DNA from: Anadara kagoshimensis
Taxonomy: Eukaryota; Mollusca; Bivalvia; Arcoida; Arcidae
Assembly: GCA_021292105.1 (NCBI GenBank)
Contig: CM037871.1
Span: 35,151,997 to 35,215,996 of the forward strand
Direction of reading: 5' to 3'
DNA length: 64,000 nt
Below the pieces are notes generated by a model. That model was given only the letters and a program-made list of their open reading frames with translations, did not search any database and was not told the DNA's origin. Positions within the stretch are counted from its first letter, which is position 1. Every line of letters begins with the position of its first letter. The position numbers and the translations under genes were made by a program. Shown one piece after another: positions 45,801 through 53,637 of this stretch.

Positions 45801-48800
45801 ATTAGAATGTTGTAGGTATTGATACAACGATCATTTTGATATATAGAAAAAGGTCATGGGTTCATAGGTCAAGGTCACAGATGTGAAACAATACTGAAAT
45901 GGTTAATTATCTCGAAAACTATAAACTTTTTGTATAGGCATGTATATTAGAATGTTGTAGGTATTGATACAATGGTTATCATGATGTAAAGAAAAAAGTC
46001 ATTGGGGTTTAGTATTTATGTGTTCTTTAAATCTATCAGCTAGCCATTAGTTATCAGGTGAGCGTATCAGGCCCATGGGCCTCTTGTTTATGTGTATGTG
46101 AACATTGAATTTTTATATGTGACACTTAAATAAAATAAATTATTATTATTATTATTTATAACATAATTAATATTATAGAATCTAAGAACTAAAACCAGTT
46201 CATTAGAAATTTTTCATCTAGAACGTTTTATTTCACAAGTTACTTAACTGTTTTACTGTTTCAGGATCATGCCTTTGTTGGTTTTGATGAGGATAAGAAA
46301 AAATATGTAATAAAGGATAACGGAAGTCAAAATGGTACATTTCTAAATGAAGAGAGGTTATCAGAGGTTAGTAATTAACTATTAAACTGTAAAGAAATAC
46401 CTTCCAATGACGTGCAAAGAAAACTGAATATGGCGTGCAAATGTTCAGATTAGTTTGCTTTGCATGTTGATGAAAATAATGGCAATACAAACACTATTTC
46501 TTGTCTATTGATTATGGACAAACAACATTGTCGTGTCCGCTTGACCTTTAATTTAAATATTTATTATGAACCAGTAGTGCTAAAACTTCCACTTGCATGT
46601 AAAGCTCAGAAACTTGTCAAGGAAGTTATGGCCAGTTTTGTTAGCATGACCAGGAAAGCTATAACAGGCATTGGTTTCACAGTAATTTCTTAGTTAAGAA
46701 TTTCCTTAACTTCAATGTGTCAAATTTGAAATCTGAATAATTTTATTAGTTTTCAAGATATTCTTTAATTTAAGGTGTCATTTTGGAGATCATTTCGAGC
46801 TTAAATTATCTTCAGTCTAATTTTGTTGAAATTTTCAATTTAGTATGATAAAAGATCAACAAAAATTGCCAGATTTAAGTTAAGGAAAATCTTAGTTAAG
46901 GACAGATTGTAAAACTGGATCCAGATGCTATTTTTAAGCTGGCTGGCTAAATCTTTTAAGAGTAATTTGATTTCATTTCTTTAGGTTTTTTGGACCTGCA
47001 ACATAAAGACCAATTTGATATGTTGTTTTTGTTTATTGAAATATTTAAAAGACCCTGCAAGCCTCATCTGAAATCTTGTACCAGAGGGGGCTGGGGTGAG
47101 GTGTTTATGATCATGACATTATAAATTCCCTCATTATGACAAATGAATTTTGTCGTCAGCGCTCCAAATAAACAGCTGTTCTATGACATCATTTAATACA
47201 GTTTCTAAGGACTCTATGACATCATTTGATACAGTTTCTAAGGACTCTGTGACATCATTTGATGCAGTTTGTAAAGTTTCTATGACATCATTTGATACAG
47301 TTTGTAAGGCCTCTATGACATCATTTGATACAGTTTCTAAGGACTCTATGACATCATTTGATACAGTTTCTAAGGACTATGACATCATTTGATACAGTTT
47401 TTAAGGACTCTATGACATCTTTTGATACAGTTTCTAAGGACTCAATGACATTATTTGATACAGTTTCTAAGGCCTCTATTACATCATTTAATACAGTTAC
47501 TAAGGACTCTATGACATCATTTGATACAGTTTCTAAGGACTCTATGAAATCATTTGATACAGTTTCTAAGGACTCTATGACATCATTTGATACAGTTTCT
47601 AAGGACTCTATGACATTATTTGATACAGTTTCTTAGAACTCTTTGACATCATTTGATACAGTTTCTAAGGACTCTATGACATTATTTGATACAGTTTCTA
47701 AGGACTCTATGACATCATTTGATACAGTTTCTAAGGACTCTATGACATTATTTGATACAGTTTCTAAGGACTCTATGACATCATTTGATACAGTTTCTAA
47801 GGACTCTATGACATTATTTGATACAGTTTCTAAGGACTCTATGACATCATTTGATACAGTTTCTAAGGACTCTATGACATCATTTGATACAGTTTCTAAG
47901 GACTCTATGACATTATTTGATGCAGTTTCTAAGGACTCTATGTCATTATTTGATGCAGTTTCTAAGGACTCTATGACATTATTTGATACAGTTTCTAAGG
48001 ACTATGAAATCATTTGATTCAGTTTCTTAGGACTCTATGACATTATTTGATGCAGTTTCTAAGGACTCTATGACATTATTTGATAGTTTCCAAGGATTCT
48101 ATGACATCATTTGATACAGTTTCTAAGGACTCTATGACATTATTTGATACAGTTTCTAAGGATTCTATGACATTATTTGATACAGTTTCTAAGGCCTCTA
48201 TTACATCATTTAATACAGTTACTAAGGACTCTATGACATCATTTGATACAGTTTCTAAGGACTCTATGACATCATTTGATACAGTTTCTAAGGACTCAAT
48301 GATATTATTTGATACAGTTTCTAAGGACTCTATGACATCATTTGATACAGTTTCTAAGGACTCTATGATATTATTTGATACAGTTTCTAAGGACTCTATG
48401 ACATCATTTGATACAGTTTCTAAGGACTCTATGACATTATTTGATACAATTTCTAAGGACTCTACGAAATCATTTGATACAGTTTCTAAGGACTTTATGA
48501 CATTATTTGATACAGTTTCTAAGGACTCCATGACATCATTTGATACAGTTTCTAAGGACTCTATGACATTATTTGATGCAGTTTCTAAGGACTCTATGAC
48601 ATTATTTGATTCAGTTTCTAAGGACTCTATGACATTATTTGATGCAGTTTCTAAGGACTCTCTGACATTATTTGATGCAGTTTCTAAGGACTCTATGACA
48701 TTATTTGATACAGTTTCTAAGGACTCTATGAAATCATTTGATTCAGTTTCTTAGGACTCTATGAAATCATTTGATACAGTTTCTAAGGACTCTATGACAT

Positions 48801-51800
48801 CATTTGATACAGTTTCTAAGGACTCTATGACATTATTTGATACAGTTTCTAAGGACTCTATGACATCATTTGATACAGTTTCTAAGGACTCTATGAAATC
48901 ATTTGATTCAGTTTCTTAGGACTCTATGACATTATTTGATACAGTTTCTAAGGACTATGACATCATTTGATACAGTTTCTAAGGACTCTATGATATTATT
49001 TGATACAGTTTCTAAGGACTCTATGACATCATTTGATACAGTTTCTAAGGACTCTATGACATTATTTGATACAGTTTCTAAGGACTCTATGACATCATTT
49101 GATACAGTTTCTAAGGACTCTATGACATTATTTGATACAATTTCTAAGGACTCTATGAAATCATTTGATACAGTTTCTAAGGACTTTATGACATTATTTG
49201 ATACAGTTTCTAAGGACTCCATGACATCATTTGATACAGTTTCTAAGGACTCTATGACATTATTTGATGCAGTTTCTAAGGACTCTATGACATTATTTGA
49301 TTCAGTTTCTAAGGACTCTATGACATTATTTGATGCAGTTTCTAAGGACTCTCTGACATTATTTGATGCAGTTTCTAAGGACTCTATGACATTATTTGAT
49401 ACAGTTTCTAAGGACTCTATGAAATCATTTGATTCAGTTTCTTAGGACTCTATGAAATCATTTGATACAGTTTCTAAGGACTCTATGACATCATTTGATA
49501 CAGTTTCTAAGGACTCTATGACATTATTTGATACAGTTTCTAAGGACTCTATGACATCATTTGATACAGTTTCTAAGGACTCTATGAAATCATTTGATTC
49601 AGTTTCTTAGGACTCTATGACATTATTTGATACAGTTTCTAAGGACTATGACATCATTTGATACAGTTTCTAAGGACTCTATGACATTATTTGATACAGT
49701 TTCTAAGGACTCTATGACATTATTTGATGCAGTTTCTAAGGACTCTATGACATTATTTGATGCAGTTTCTAAGGACTCTATGACATTATTTGATACAGTT
49801 TCTAAGGACTCTATGAAATCATTTGATTCAGTTTCTAAGGACTCTATGAAATCATTTGATTCAGTTTCTTAGGACTCTATGAAATCATTTGATACAGTTT
49901 CTAAGGACTATGACATCATTTGATACAGTTTCTAAGGACTCTATGACATTATTTGATACAGTTTCTAAGGACTCTATGACATCATTTGATACAGTTTCTA
50001 AGGACTTTATGATATCATTTAATACAGTTTCTAAGGACTTTATGATATCATTTGATTCAGTTTCTAAGGACTCTATGACATTATTTAATACAGTTTCTAA
50101 GGACTCTATGACATCATTTGATACAGTTTCTAAGGACTCTTATTTTTCTTGTACATGTACTTGGATATTACAAATTCACATAGGTCACATGACAAAACTA
50201 AGAATCTATTATTTTTCTTTAATTTATTTTCATAACCAGTCAAAATGTGTTATAGATCTGAATGATCTTAACCATGGTGACACATTACAGTTTGGTTGAT
50301 GATAATTTTTTCTTTATTTTCATAACCAGTCAAAATGTGTGAGTGATTTAAAGGAGCTTAACCATGGTGACACATTACAGTTTGGTTGTACACGTTTACT
50401 GTTACACATACATATGGGGACAGACACATGTGATGAATGTGAACCAGGAATTATAAAAGCAAACCTAGAATCTCAACAACCTAAAGGTACTGACATTGAT
50501 TCTACAGTAAACAGCTGTAATAACGGAATTTAATTTAATTTTCTTGCAATTCATGAAAATGTTATAGTGTATAGTTGTTAATTCTGCGGGGAAAACTTTC
50601 GCGGTTCAGACACTTGAACTTATTCACGGGTATAAAATTTTGTATTGTAGTGGCCAGTGGCCACAATTTTTTATACAAATTATTTCAGTCTACGTTTCAT
50701 GAATGATACATGAATGATACATGAAAATATTCACTTTGTATTTAATTTGATGCTATAGATTCAAATAATGAATATAGTGAAATTAAATCCCCAGTGAATA
50801 AAAGCAACTATATATACAGTATATAGATATTTGATTTCCTGGTTGTTAAAATGTCTGGAACTAGCCCCATTTAAAGAATTGTGTTTTGGTCACATAATAA
50901 GAGACATTAGTGGTTGGAAACATTCGCTGTTTTGATCTTCTGAACTATTTCGCAGTAAGAAATTTTCACGGTTCCAGCTGTAGTGAAAGTGCACCAAGGG
51001 AAATACAAAATTTTCAATGAGAAGATACATTAGCGGTACAGGAGTCTCTATGAAAATTGTGAATATTTATGCCATGGGAATGTTTCTTCTTATACACTAA
51101 TGGGGTTCGCCGCTGTACCATGTGATGCCCTCTAACATTTATGCGGAACACTCATTTCCAATTGATATGGAATCACATGAGATGACATTTTTCTGTGAAA
51201 GTGACGTCATTCTGTGACGTTGATGTTTTCCGCACAAGTGTTAATAGGTATTGATCACGTGGTACAGTGGCGAAGCCCATTGACCTAATTCTGCAGCTGC
51301 ACAGTATACTTCATAAATTAAGTAGTGTTACAGAAAATGGTGAACACTTAAAACATTTGTGTCATTTAAGATGTGGAAAGTTTTTGTTGGCTCAAAATTA
51401 AGTATGAATTGCAGTTGGTATTGTTATGCATGTTATTCACTGGTTTCCTATACTTTGTTGATATTCTTTTTGAGCTGTATGATAAAAAAAGTTATAACAC
51501 TGCCTTTTCCATATCATACCAAACATTTGCCAAACACATATGTAACAGGAAAGAGACAAAATGCAGGGTCGGACTTGGGATCGAACCTTGGACCTTCCAC
51601 ACTATAGGCAAGTGCTCTACCATTGAGCTACCCTGACTGCTACATTCCTCCCTTCCTTTTTTTGATTCAACTCCTTTGAATTCAAACCACTAGGTTTCAC
51701 ACTGGGACTAACCTTTTGGTTGGCCACTTCCCAGGGTCGGACAAGCCCCCAAATGTAACAAGAAAGAGGAAAAAATGCAGGGTCGGACTGGGGATCCAAC

Positions 51801-53637
51801 TTGGGACTTCCTTCACTATAGGTGAGTGGTCAACCACTGAGTTACCCAGACCGCTACACATATATATTGGCTCGAGGGTCTTTGAAAAAGACATATGATA
51901 ACCCCTATGTATTGAATTATTACTTGGTTAAAACCCCATTATTACTTGGTTAAAACCCTATTATTACTTGGTTAAAACCCCATTATTACTTGGTTAAAAC
52001 CCCATTATTAATTGGTTAAAACCCCATTATTACTTGGTTAAAACCCCATTATTACTTGGTTAAAACCCCATTATTACTTGGTTAAAACCCCATTATTACT
52101 TGGTTAAAACCCCATTATTAATTGGTTAAAACCCCATTATTACTTGGTTAAAACCCCATTATTACTTGGTTAAAACCCCATTATTAATTGGTTAAAACCC
52201 CATTATTACTTGGTTAAAACCCCATTATTACTTGGTTAAAACCCCATTATTACTTGGTTAAAACCCCATTATTACTTGGTTAAAACCCCATGTTGTTATT
52301 TCAGAGATTATCATACTGTCAAAAGAAGAGAAGAAAAAACAATACAAAGACCAAATGAAATTAATAAAAATGAAATATGGATTAAAGGTAGATAGTAGAT
52401 TTGGTATTCCTAGTATTCATTTATATCCATTGGAGTTGTAAACTGCCTCAATGGCTCAGAGCTAAAGTGTCCACCTTGATAGCAGGGGGTTTTGGGATTG
52501 AACTCCAACTGAGTCATACAAAAAGAGTTGAAAATTTGAGATTTTGCTTTCTCGCCTGGTGCTTGATATTAAGAGAACAGAGTATTGACTGGTTCACCTG
52601 GTGTCTGTATAATGTAATTTGGGAGTGGTATGCTTATCTGGGATGTACTGACTCCATGAGGTAGCATCTTAGAGTTGCCTTGAGTGTATGTAAGTACAAA
52701 GCAAAGCATAAAAACAAAACTTGCGCATCTCTTACATATATGTACTTGAACCTGTTCTCAGATCAATCCTTAGAGATTAATAAACTTGATATCATCGCCA
52801 ATAGTTGAACAATTGCTGATGCATCATTAAATAAAATTAAAACCAACCAAACAATGGTGTATTAAATAAAATTTGTTAGTGTGAAGTCATGGGGATTATT
52901 CTTTGCTGGGTCTTTCTCTAGCTAGATTTTAAAACTGCTGACCAGACAGAAAACCTGATGAAAGATTTTAAATTCGAATTGAAATACTAAAATTCTATCA
53001 GAAAAATATTTTACTTGTTTTGGACAAGCTAAACAGTTTATGTCAACAAATAATTATACACACTAAAACTATAGTCATTTGTTGTAGAATGCAGCTTATG
53101 TGGATAACGTGTCTGCCTTAAAGAATCCAGCATATTCTGATAAAGCACAGGAAAGAAGAAAAACGGTTGGAAGTGACAATCCTTATCAACCTGATGAGGC
53201 CCCAGCCTCTGTACATAGGTAAGAATTCATTAATATGATGAGGCCCCAGCCTCTGTACATAGGTAAGAATTCATTAATATGATGAGGCCCCAGCCTCATA
53301 CAAAGGTAAGAATCCATCAATACAGGCCTTTGTCAGAGCATTAAGGGTGTGCCCGGCAATCAGTCAATTCAAATCTGGGAAAGCTATAAAACTTTGGATA
53401 ACTAGACAATCTGGTAAATATTGATTAATTATAGAGATAATATCAAAATTGTGTTCCATTATGAATGTTGTAGAAGCTGAAAAATCGATATTGCAAAGTA
53501 TGCAAAAACCTGTACCAGTCTTTTTCATTTTTTAAAGGCCTATTTCTGAGAAGAATGTTGGACACAAACTATTGAAGAAGTTAGGTTGGTCAGAAGGAGA
53601 AAGTCTAGGAAAAGATAACTCTGGCATACAGGAACCA
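33102..53637 (+). CDS. AGGF1: AGGF1, angiogenic factor with G-patch and FHA domains 1 (spliced; 3' end beyond the window)
   Basis: Exons with matching phases spell the AGGF1 domain order. They encode an N-terminal coiled coil, tandem OCRE-type Tyr-rich repeats, a charged Lys/Glu then Ser/Asp/Glu linker, an FHA domain in three exons, a basic helix region and a G-patch. In vertebrates AGGF1 is an angiogenic factor; OCRE and G-patch domains link the protein to RNA processing, and FHA domains bind phosphothreonine. Exons used: 33088-33815, 35454-35554, 37006-37137, 37792-38040, 39524-39605, 39646-40263, 41625-41779, 46265-46366, 50330-50486, 52305-52387, 53088-53218 and 53538-53637. All junctions but one, at 39605/39646, join in phase. 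The exon following the G-patch is not in the window. The first coding exon and 39646-40263 contain +1 frame breaks, so the locus may carry assembly indels or be a decaying copy. Conserved domain exons are all open, which favours a real gene. Confidence 0.88.
34199..34533 (+). mobile_element. tRNA-derived SINE, plus strand
   Basis: Same family as 701-1036. The head has CTGTAGCTCAGCTTGCAGAG and GTGGGTTGGAACCCC, and the 3' end has TTCTTGACTGGAATGTTAAA. It is full length relative to that copy. Confidence 0.8.
35126..35190 (+). repeat. Partial copy of the AGGF1 exon 35454 splice edge
   Basis: CTTGTCTTTACCCAAATT and TCAGATTGTGAGATATGTGG here correspond to CTTGTCTTTACTCCAATT and AAGATTGTGAGATGATATG at 35417-35475. 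The copy includes a usable-looking CAG acceptor but diverges after about 20 coding bases. Confidence 0.6.
35229..35409 (+). mobile_element. Pogo-like MITE, copy 3
   Basis: Same body as 23503-23684 (TATAAGGGCCACCTGC and AAGGCCACTTTTACTGG). It ends GATAGGGTTGACTGTA; the left TIR is degenerate. Confidence 0.7.
35454..35554 (+). CDS. AGGF1: AGGF1 exon (short acidic linker before the OCRE repeats)
   Basis: Acceptor TTATAAG, donor AATAAG|GTTAGT. It completes a phase-1 codon and reads D-CEMICGTSEENPVVVKEHDG to NDNK, ending in phase 0. It contains a C-x3-C pair. Confidence 0.7.
36162..36400. repeat. Dispersed repeat with CCCCCCGC and GGGGGGTAT ends
   Basis: TACCCCCCGCTTAAAAAG is immediately followed by its near-palindrome GTGGGGGGTATA, then a body with TTCATGAAACTTTCACAC. 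This resembles a repeat common in bivalve introns. A related end occurs near 62600-62640. Confidence 0.4.
36625..36871. repeat. Short inverted-repeat element (MITE-like)
   Basis: TTTTGTCACCCTTCAAAA on the left and TTGAAGGGTGACAA on the right enclose about 210 bases. GTACCCCGGCA occurs twice inside. Confidence 0.45.
37006..37137 (+). CDS. AGGF1: AGGF1 exon, first half of the OCRE repeats
   Basis: Acceptor CTACAG, donor AATGCT|GTGAGT, phase 0 at both ends. It reads PEESKSIADTLRETAEEA, then GYVYDENSGLYYDYNTGYYY. That is the aromatic OCRE signature (Y-D-x-x-S/T-G-L-Y-Y-D-x-x-T-G-x-Y-Y). Confidence 0.9.
37149..37390. mobile_element. MITE with a TTGACCTGTCC-type terminal inverted repeat
   Basis: The left end reads GGCAAACAACTTTGACCTGT then CCACTTGACCTT. 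The right end, reversed, reads GGTAAACAATATTGACCTGT then CCGTTTGACCTT. About 45-bp TIRs frame 150 bases with no ORF. It starts 12 bases after an AGGF1 exon. A sister copy is at 61665-61910. Confidence 0.65.
37489..37665. repeat. Foldback element with TACACAGCCAA ends
   Basis: TACACAGCCAAATT on the left and GTTGGCTGTGTA on the right are inverted. The interior is made of ATG-rich palindromic words such as TCATGTGAA and AACGTGAA in both orientations. Confidence 0.55.
37792..38040 (+). CDS. AGGF1: AGGF1 exon, second OCRE repeats and Lys-rich tail
   Basis: Acceptor TTTCAG, donor GAACAG|GTTTGT, 83 codons in phase 0. It reads EKGLYYDPRTGTYFYYDQQT, then GEYQFHSQVDLSYY. The basic stretch KKLSQKKKEKIKGQKS follows. 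Confidence 0.9.
38131..38373 (+). mobile_element. tRNA-derived SINE, plus strand, internally shortened
   Basis: GTAGATCGGTAGAGTGTAAG and GGTCGTGGGTTCAAACCC form the head, and GACTGGGACATTAAACACC the 3' end. About 90 bases of body are missing compared with 34199-34533. Confidence 0.75.
38452..38872. mobile_element. hAT-like non-autonomous element
   Basis: The left end is CAGGGTTCCCACAGTCTTGA. The right end reads CTTGAATTTTGTCAGGCA then GTATGAAACCTGT. CAGGG-type ends and the repeated CTTGAAAAGTCCTTGAAAA words are typical of hAT MITEs. No 8-bp duplication could be confirmed. Confidence 0.5.
39199..39380 (-). mobile_element. Pogo-like MITE, copy 4
   Basis: It starts TACAGTCATTCTTGTCTATA and ends GGTTGGACTGTA. 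Same family as 23916-24098 and in the same orientation. Confidence 0.75.
39524..39605 (+). CDS. AGGF1: AGGF1 exon (linker)
   Basis: Acceptor CACCAG and donor TTTAG|GTAAAT at 39606. It reads VNHDIDEVTAGIDKLNFTT, then KGARKRGL. The following intron would be only 40 bases (39606-39645), unusually small. Either it is a true mini-intron or the region is one exon with an indel. Confidence 0.6.
39646..40263 (+). CDS. AGGF1: AGGF1 exon: Lys/Glu-rich then Ser/Asp/Glu-rich linker, with frame breaks
   Basis: Acceptor TTTATTTAG, donor GAAGAAG|GTACAG. Translation passes through three frames. One reads GKRKHQQEKKEEKHAKKRK to about 40040. A second reads EMEQGELSSDYTSDSEGE, then ESELESGELTDSDSG. A third reads SVIEVSDDSDDNDN to the donor. 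The acidic GEL/ELTDS part fits the segment before the FHA domain in AGGF1. Each change is +1, as is entry into the first frame from the upstream exon. An intact protein would need about three fewer bases here. Confidence 0.6.
40265..40457 (+). mobile_element. Pogo-like MITE (second subfamily) inserted at the splice donor
   Basis: TACAGTAAAACCTCAGTATA and CCCCCTCGATAACTTTGC match the element at 59499-59689. The right end is degraded (GAATCAAGGTACCATA). Its TA target overlaps positions +2/+3 of the AGGF1 intron, so the element forms the donor from +4 onward. Confidence 0.65.
40527..40745 (-). mobile_element. SINE copy, diverged
   Basis: On the minus strand it ends with CACTGGGGCATAAAACACC, related to the 3' end of the 701-1036 family. 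It has a B-box-like GAGTTCAAATCCC, but the A box is poor. Confidence 0.5.
40800..41124. mobile_element. hAT-like MITE
   Basis: The ends are CAGGGTTCCCATTCACACC and GGTGGTGGGAAACCCTG, inverted, with no ORF. Confidence 0.5.
41625..41779 (+). CDS. AGGF1: AGGF1 exon, start of the FHA domain
   Basis: Acceptor GTTACAG, donor AGTAAG|GTAGGG, entered in phase 1. It reads YPPCIRVIVTDSDCLDIGNL, then YIITVTGTAIGREAGQG. PPCIRVIV and the GR-E motif of the FHA phosphothreonine pocket are conserved. Confidence 0.9.
41839..42571. mobile_element. Foldback element built from GATATC palindromes
   Basis: The terminal inverted repeats are ATGGGGTGCCGTTTTACTAT and, on the right, ATAGTAAAACGGCGCCCCAT. Each is followed by TTATTCACTATTTA. 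Between them are 26 GATATC sites in about 690 bases. They are linked by short AATTCGAT/ATCGAATT words, so nearly the whole element is self-complementary at several scales. A 60-base unique core (about 42222-42290) separates the halves. Confidence 0.8.
42598..42806. repeat. 51-bp minisatellite, four copies
   Basis: The unit contains TTTCTTTGACATCAATCAGA and CATCAACATCTCCCATATCT. The period of 51 keeps a reading frame open across the array, which explains the 88-codon ORF there. Confidence 0.85.
42871..43184. mobile_element. hAT-like MITE
   Basis: The ends are ACAGGGATTTATCAAAGG and CCCTGATAAATCCCTGT, inverted. The body is rich in TTTTCCCA words and has no ORF. Confidence 0.6.
43203..44672. 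mobile_element. 1.5-kb element with about 26-bp terminal inverted repeats
   Basis: TTCCCGATTCTCCCACTTTT then AATTAC at the left edge is exactly inverted at the right edge. There is no large ORF inside, so it is non-autonomous. A pogo-like MITE is nested at 43663-43846. Confidence 0.55.
43663..43846 (+). mobile_element. Pogo-like MITE, copy 5
   Basis: It starts TACAGTTCAACCTGCCTTA, with the same body as 23503-23684. The right end is damaged (GACAGGTTTGTATAGTA). Confidence 0.7.
44901..46092 (+). mobile_element. Bivalve-type dispersed repeat with internal 145-bp tandem copies
   Basis: It starts TTTAGCTCACCTGACCGAAG then GTCATGTGAGC, and ends ATCAGGTGAGCG then GGCCCATGGGCCTCTTG. Both motifs mark a repeat very common in bivalve genomes. 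Inside, a 145-bp unit (AATTATCTCGAAAACTATAA to ACAATACCGAAATGG) is repeated at least three times (45611, 45756, 45901) plus a diverged copy near 45466. A GTGTGC-rich microsatellite sits near its 5' end. No coding potential. Confidence 0.7.
44947..45010. repeat. GTGTGCGTGC microsatellite
   Basis: Alternating GTGC/GTGT units over about 60 bases, inside the dispersed repeat. Confidence 0.85.
46265..46366 (+). CDS. AGGF1: AGGF1 exon, middle of the FHA domain
   Basis: Acceptor GTTTCAG, donor TCAGAG|GTTAGT, 34 codons in phase 0. It reads DHAFVGFDEDKKKYVIKD, then NGSQNGTFLNEERL. GSQNGTF is the conserved FHA G-S-x-N-G-T motif. Confidence 0.92.
47178..50137. repeat. 33-bp minisatellite, about 90 copies, with higher-order duplication
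   Basis: The unit reads ATGACATCATTTGATACAGT then TTCTAAGGACTCT. Because 33 is a multiple of three and the unit lacks stops in one frame per strand, long ORFs appear on both strands: 11-residue repeats MTSFDTVSKDS (plus) and ESLETVSNDVI (minus). TCA/TTA variants of the unit partly alternate. A block of 21 units (691 bp, one unit 2 bp short) ending at 48754 recurs ending at 49445, and a partial third copy follows. These ORFs are not called as genes. Confidence 0.9.
50240..50299 (+). pseudogene. AGGF1: Decayed duplicate of the 5' part of the next AGGF1 exon
   Basis: TTTTCATAACCAG acceptor, then TCAAAATGTGTTATAGATCT and CTTAACCATGGTGACACATT, read SKCVIDLNDLNHGDTLQFG and stop (TGA at 50297). The true exon 90 bases downstream has the same acceptor and the same protein start but continues. 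If spliced in, this copy would truncate the FHA domain. Confidence 0.8.
50330..50486 (+). CDS. AGGF1: AGGF1 exon, end of the FHA domain
   Basis: Acceptor CATAACCAG, donor CCTAAAG|GTACTG, phase 0 to phase 1. It reads SKCVSDLKELNHGDTLQFG, then RLLLHIHMGTDTCDECEPG. The LxHGDxLxxG beta strand and the C-x2-C-EPG motif typical of AGGF1 are present. Confidence 0.92.
51099..51281. mobile_element. MITE, second copy of the 1836-2034 family
   Basis: AATGGGGTTCGCCGCTGTAC on the left and GTGGTACAGTGGCGAAGCCC on the right are inverted. The interior (GCGGAACA and TGACGTCA-like words) also matches 1836-2034. Confidence 0.7.
51541..51860 (-). mobile_element. Two tandem tRNA-like SINE heads, 214 bp apart
   Basis: On the minus strand the copy at 51541-51640 reads GGTAGCTCAATGGTAGAGCA and GGTTCGATCCCAAGTCCGAC, a good A box and B box. 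The copy at 51755-51860 is the same with mutations (GGGTAACTCAGTGGTTGACC, AGTTGGATCCCCAGTCCGAC). The acceptor stem and anticodon arm are not tRNA-like enough to call a tRNA gene. Confidence 0.65.
51915..52292. repeat. 22-bp tandem array, about 17 copies, next to an AGGF1 acceptor
   Basis: The unit is ATTATTACTTGGTTAAAACC plus CC, nearly identical throughout, with TTAATTGG variants in a few copies. The last unit ends about 12 bases before the acceptor of the 52305 exon. Confidence 0.9.
52305..52387 (+). CDS. AGGF1: AGGF1 exon (basic helix after the FHA domain)
   Basis: Acceptor TTATTTCAG, donor TTAAAG|GTAGAT. It completes a split codon and reads EIIILSKEEKKKQYKDQMK, then LIKMKYGLK. The LSKEEK and K-x-K-YGL motifs match AGGF1. 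Confidence 0.88.
52388..53087 (+). other. AGGF1 intron with a tRNA-like SINE
   Basis: It contains the SINE at 52441-52700 and otherwise ordinary AT-rich intron. Confidence 0.5.
52441..52700 (+). mobile_element. tRNA-derived SINE
   Basis: AATGGCTCAGAGCTAAAGTG resembles an A box and GGGATTGAACTCC a B box, about 45 bases apart. The body does not match the main SINE family. Confidence 0.45.
53088..53218 (+). CDS. AGGF1: AGGF1 exon (linker before the G-patch)
   Basis: Acceptor GTTGTAG, donor CATAG|GTAAGA. It reads NAAYVDNVSALKNPAYSDKA, then QERRKTVGSDNPYQPDEAPA and SVHR. LKNP-Y-D-A-RR and DEAPASVH are characteristic of AGGF1. The 3' 26 bases and the donor are triplicated downstream. Confidence 0.9.
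53193..53314 (+). repeat. Three tandem copies of a 44-bp unit containing the exon end and its splice donor
   Basis: GATGAGGCCCCAGCCTCTGT ACATAG|GTAAGAATTC starts at 53193 and again at 53237, with a mutated copy at 53281 (CATACAAAG|GTAAGAATCC). The first donor keeps the frame. Reading through to the second meets TAA within the first GTAA. Confidence 0.85.
53538..53637 (+). CDS. AGGF1: AGGF1 exon, G-patch domain
   Basis: Acceptor TTTTTTAAAG, donor GAACCA|GTAAGT, ends in phase 0. It reads RPISEKNVGHKLLKKLGW, then SEGESLGKDNSGIQEP. This is the G-patch consensus (G-x-x-L-x-x-x-GW-x-x-G-x-x-LG-K). The next exon should begin with the continuation of the G-patch and is not in the window. Confidence 0.93.

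Larger units (their letters stand above)
41780..46264 (+). other. 4.5-kb AGGF1 intron filled with repeats
   Basis: It holds the GATATC foldback element, a 51-bp minisatellite, a hAT-like MITE, a 1.5-kb TIR element with a nested pogo-like MITE, a GTGTGC microsatellite and a bivalve-type dispersed repeat. No exon is seen. Confidence 0.7.
46367..50329 (+). other. AGGF1 intron with a 3-kb minisatellite and a duplicated exon edge
   Basis: About 800 bases of ordinary intron (with a partial TTGACCTGTCC-type MITE end near 46520) precede the 33-bp array at 47178-50137. The pseudo-exon at 50240-50299 follows. Confidence 0.7.
50487..52304 (+). other. AGGF1 intron with MITE, SINE pair and 22-bp array
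   Basis: Elements at 51099-51281, 51541-51640, 51755-51860 and 51915-52292. No further exon is seen. Confidence 0.6.

Noticed and set aside
47150-49872. Long repetitive ORFs on both strands (11-residue repeats)
   Set aside because: Explained by a 33-bp tandem repeat with no stop in one frame per strand. They are in an AGGF1 intron with no start context or unique sequence.
51915-52292. 22-bp direct repeats considered as CRISPR-like or telomeric
   Set aside because: No spacers and no telomere motif; a simple minisatellite in an intron.
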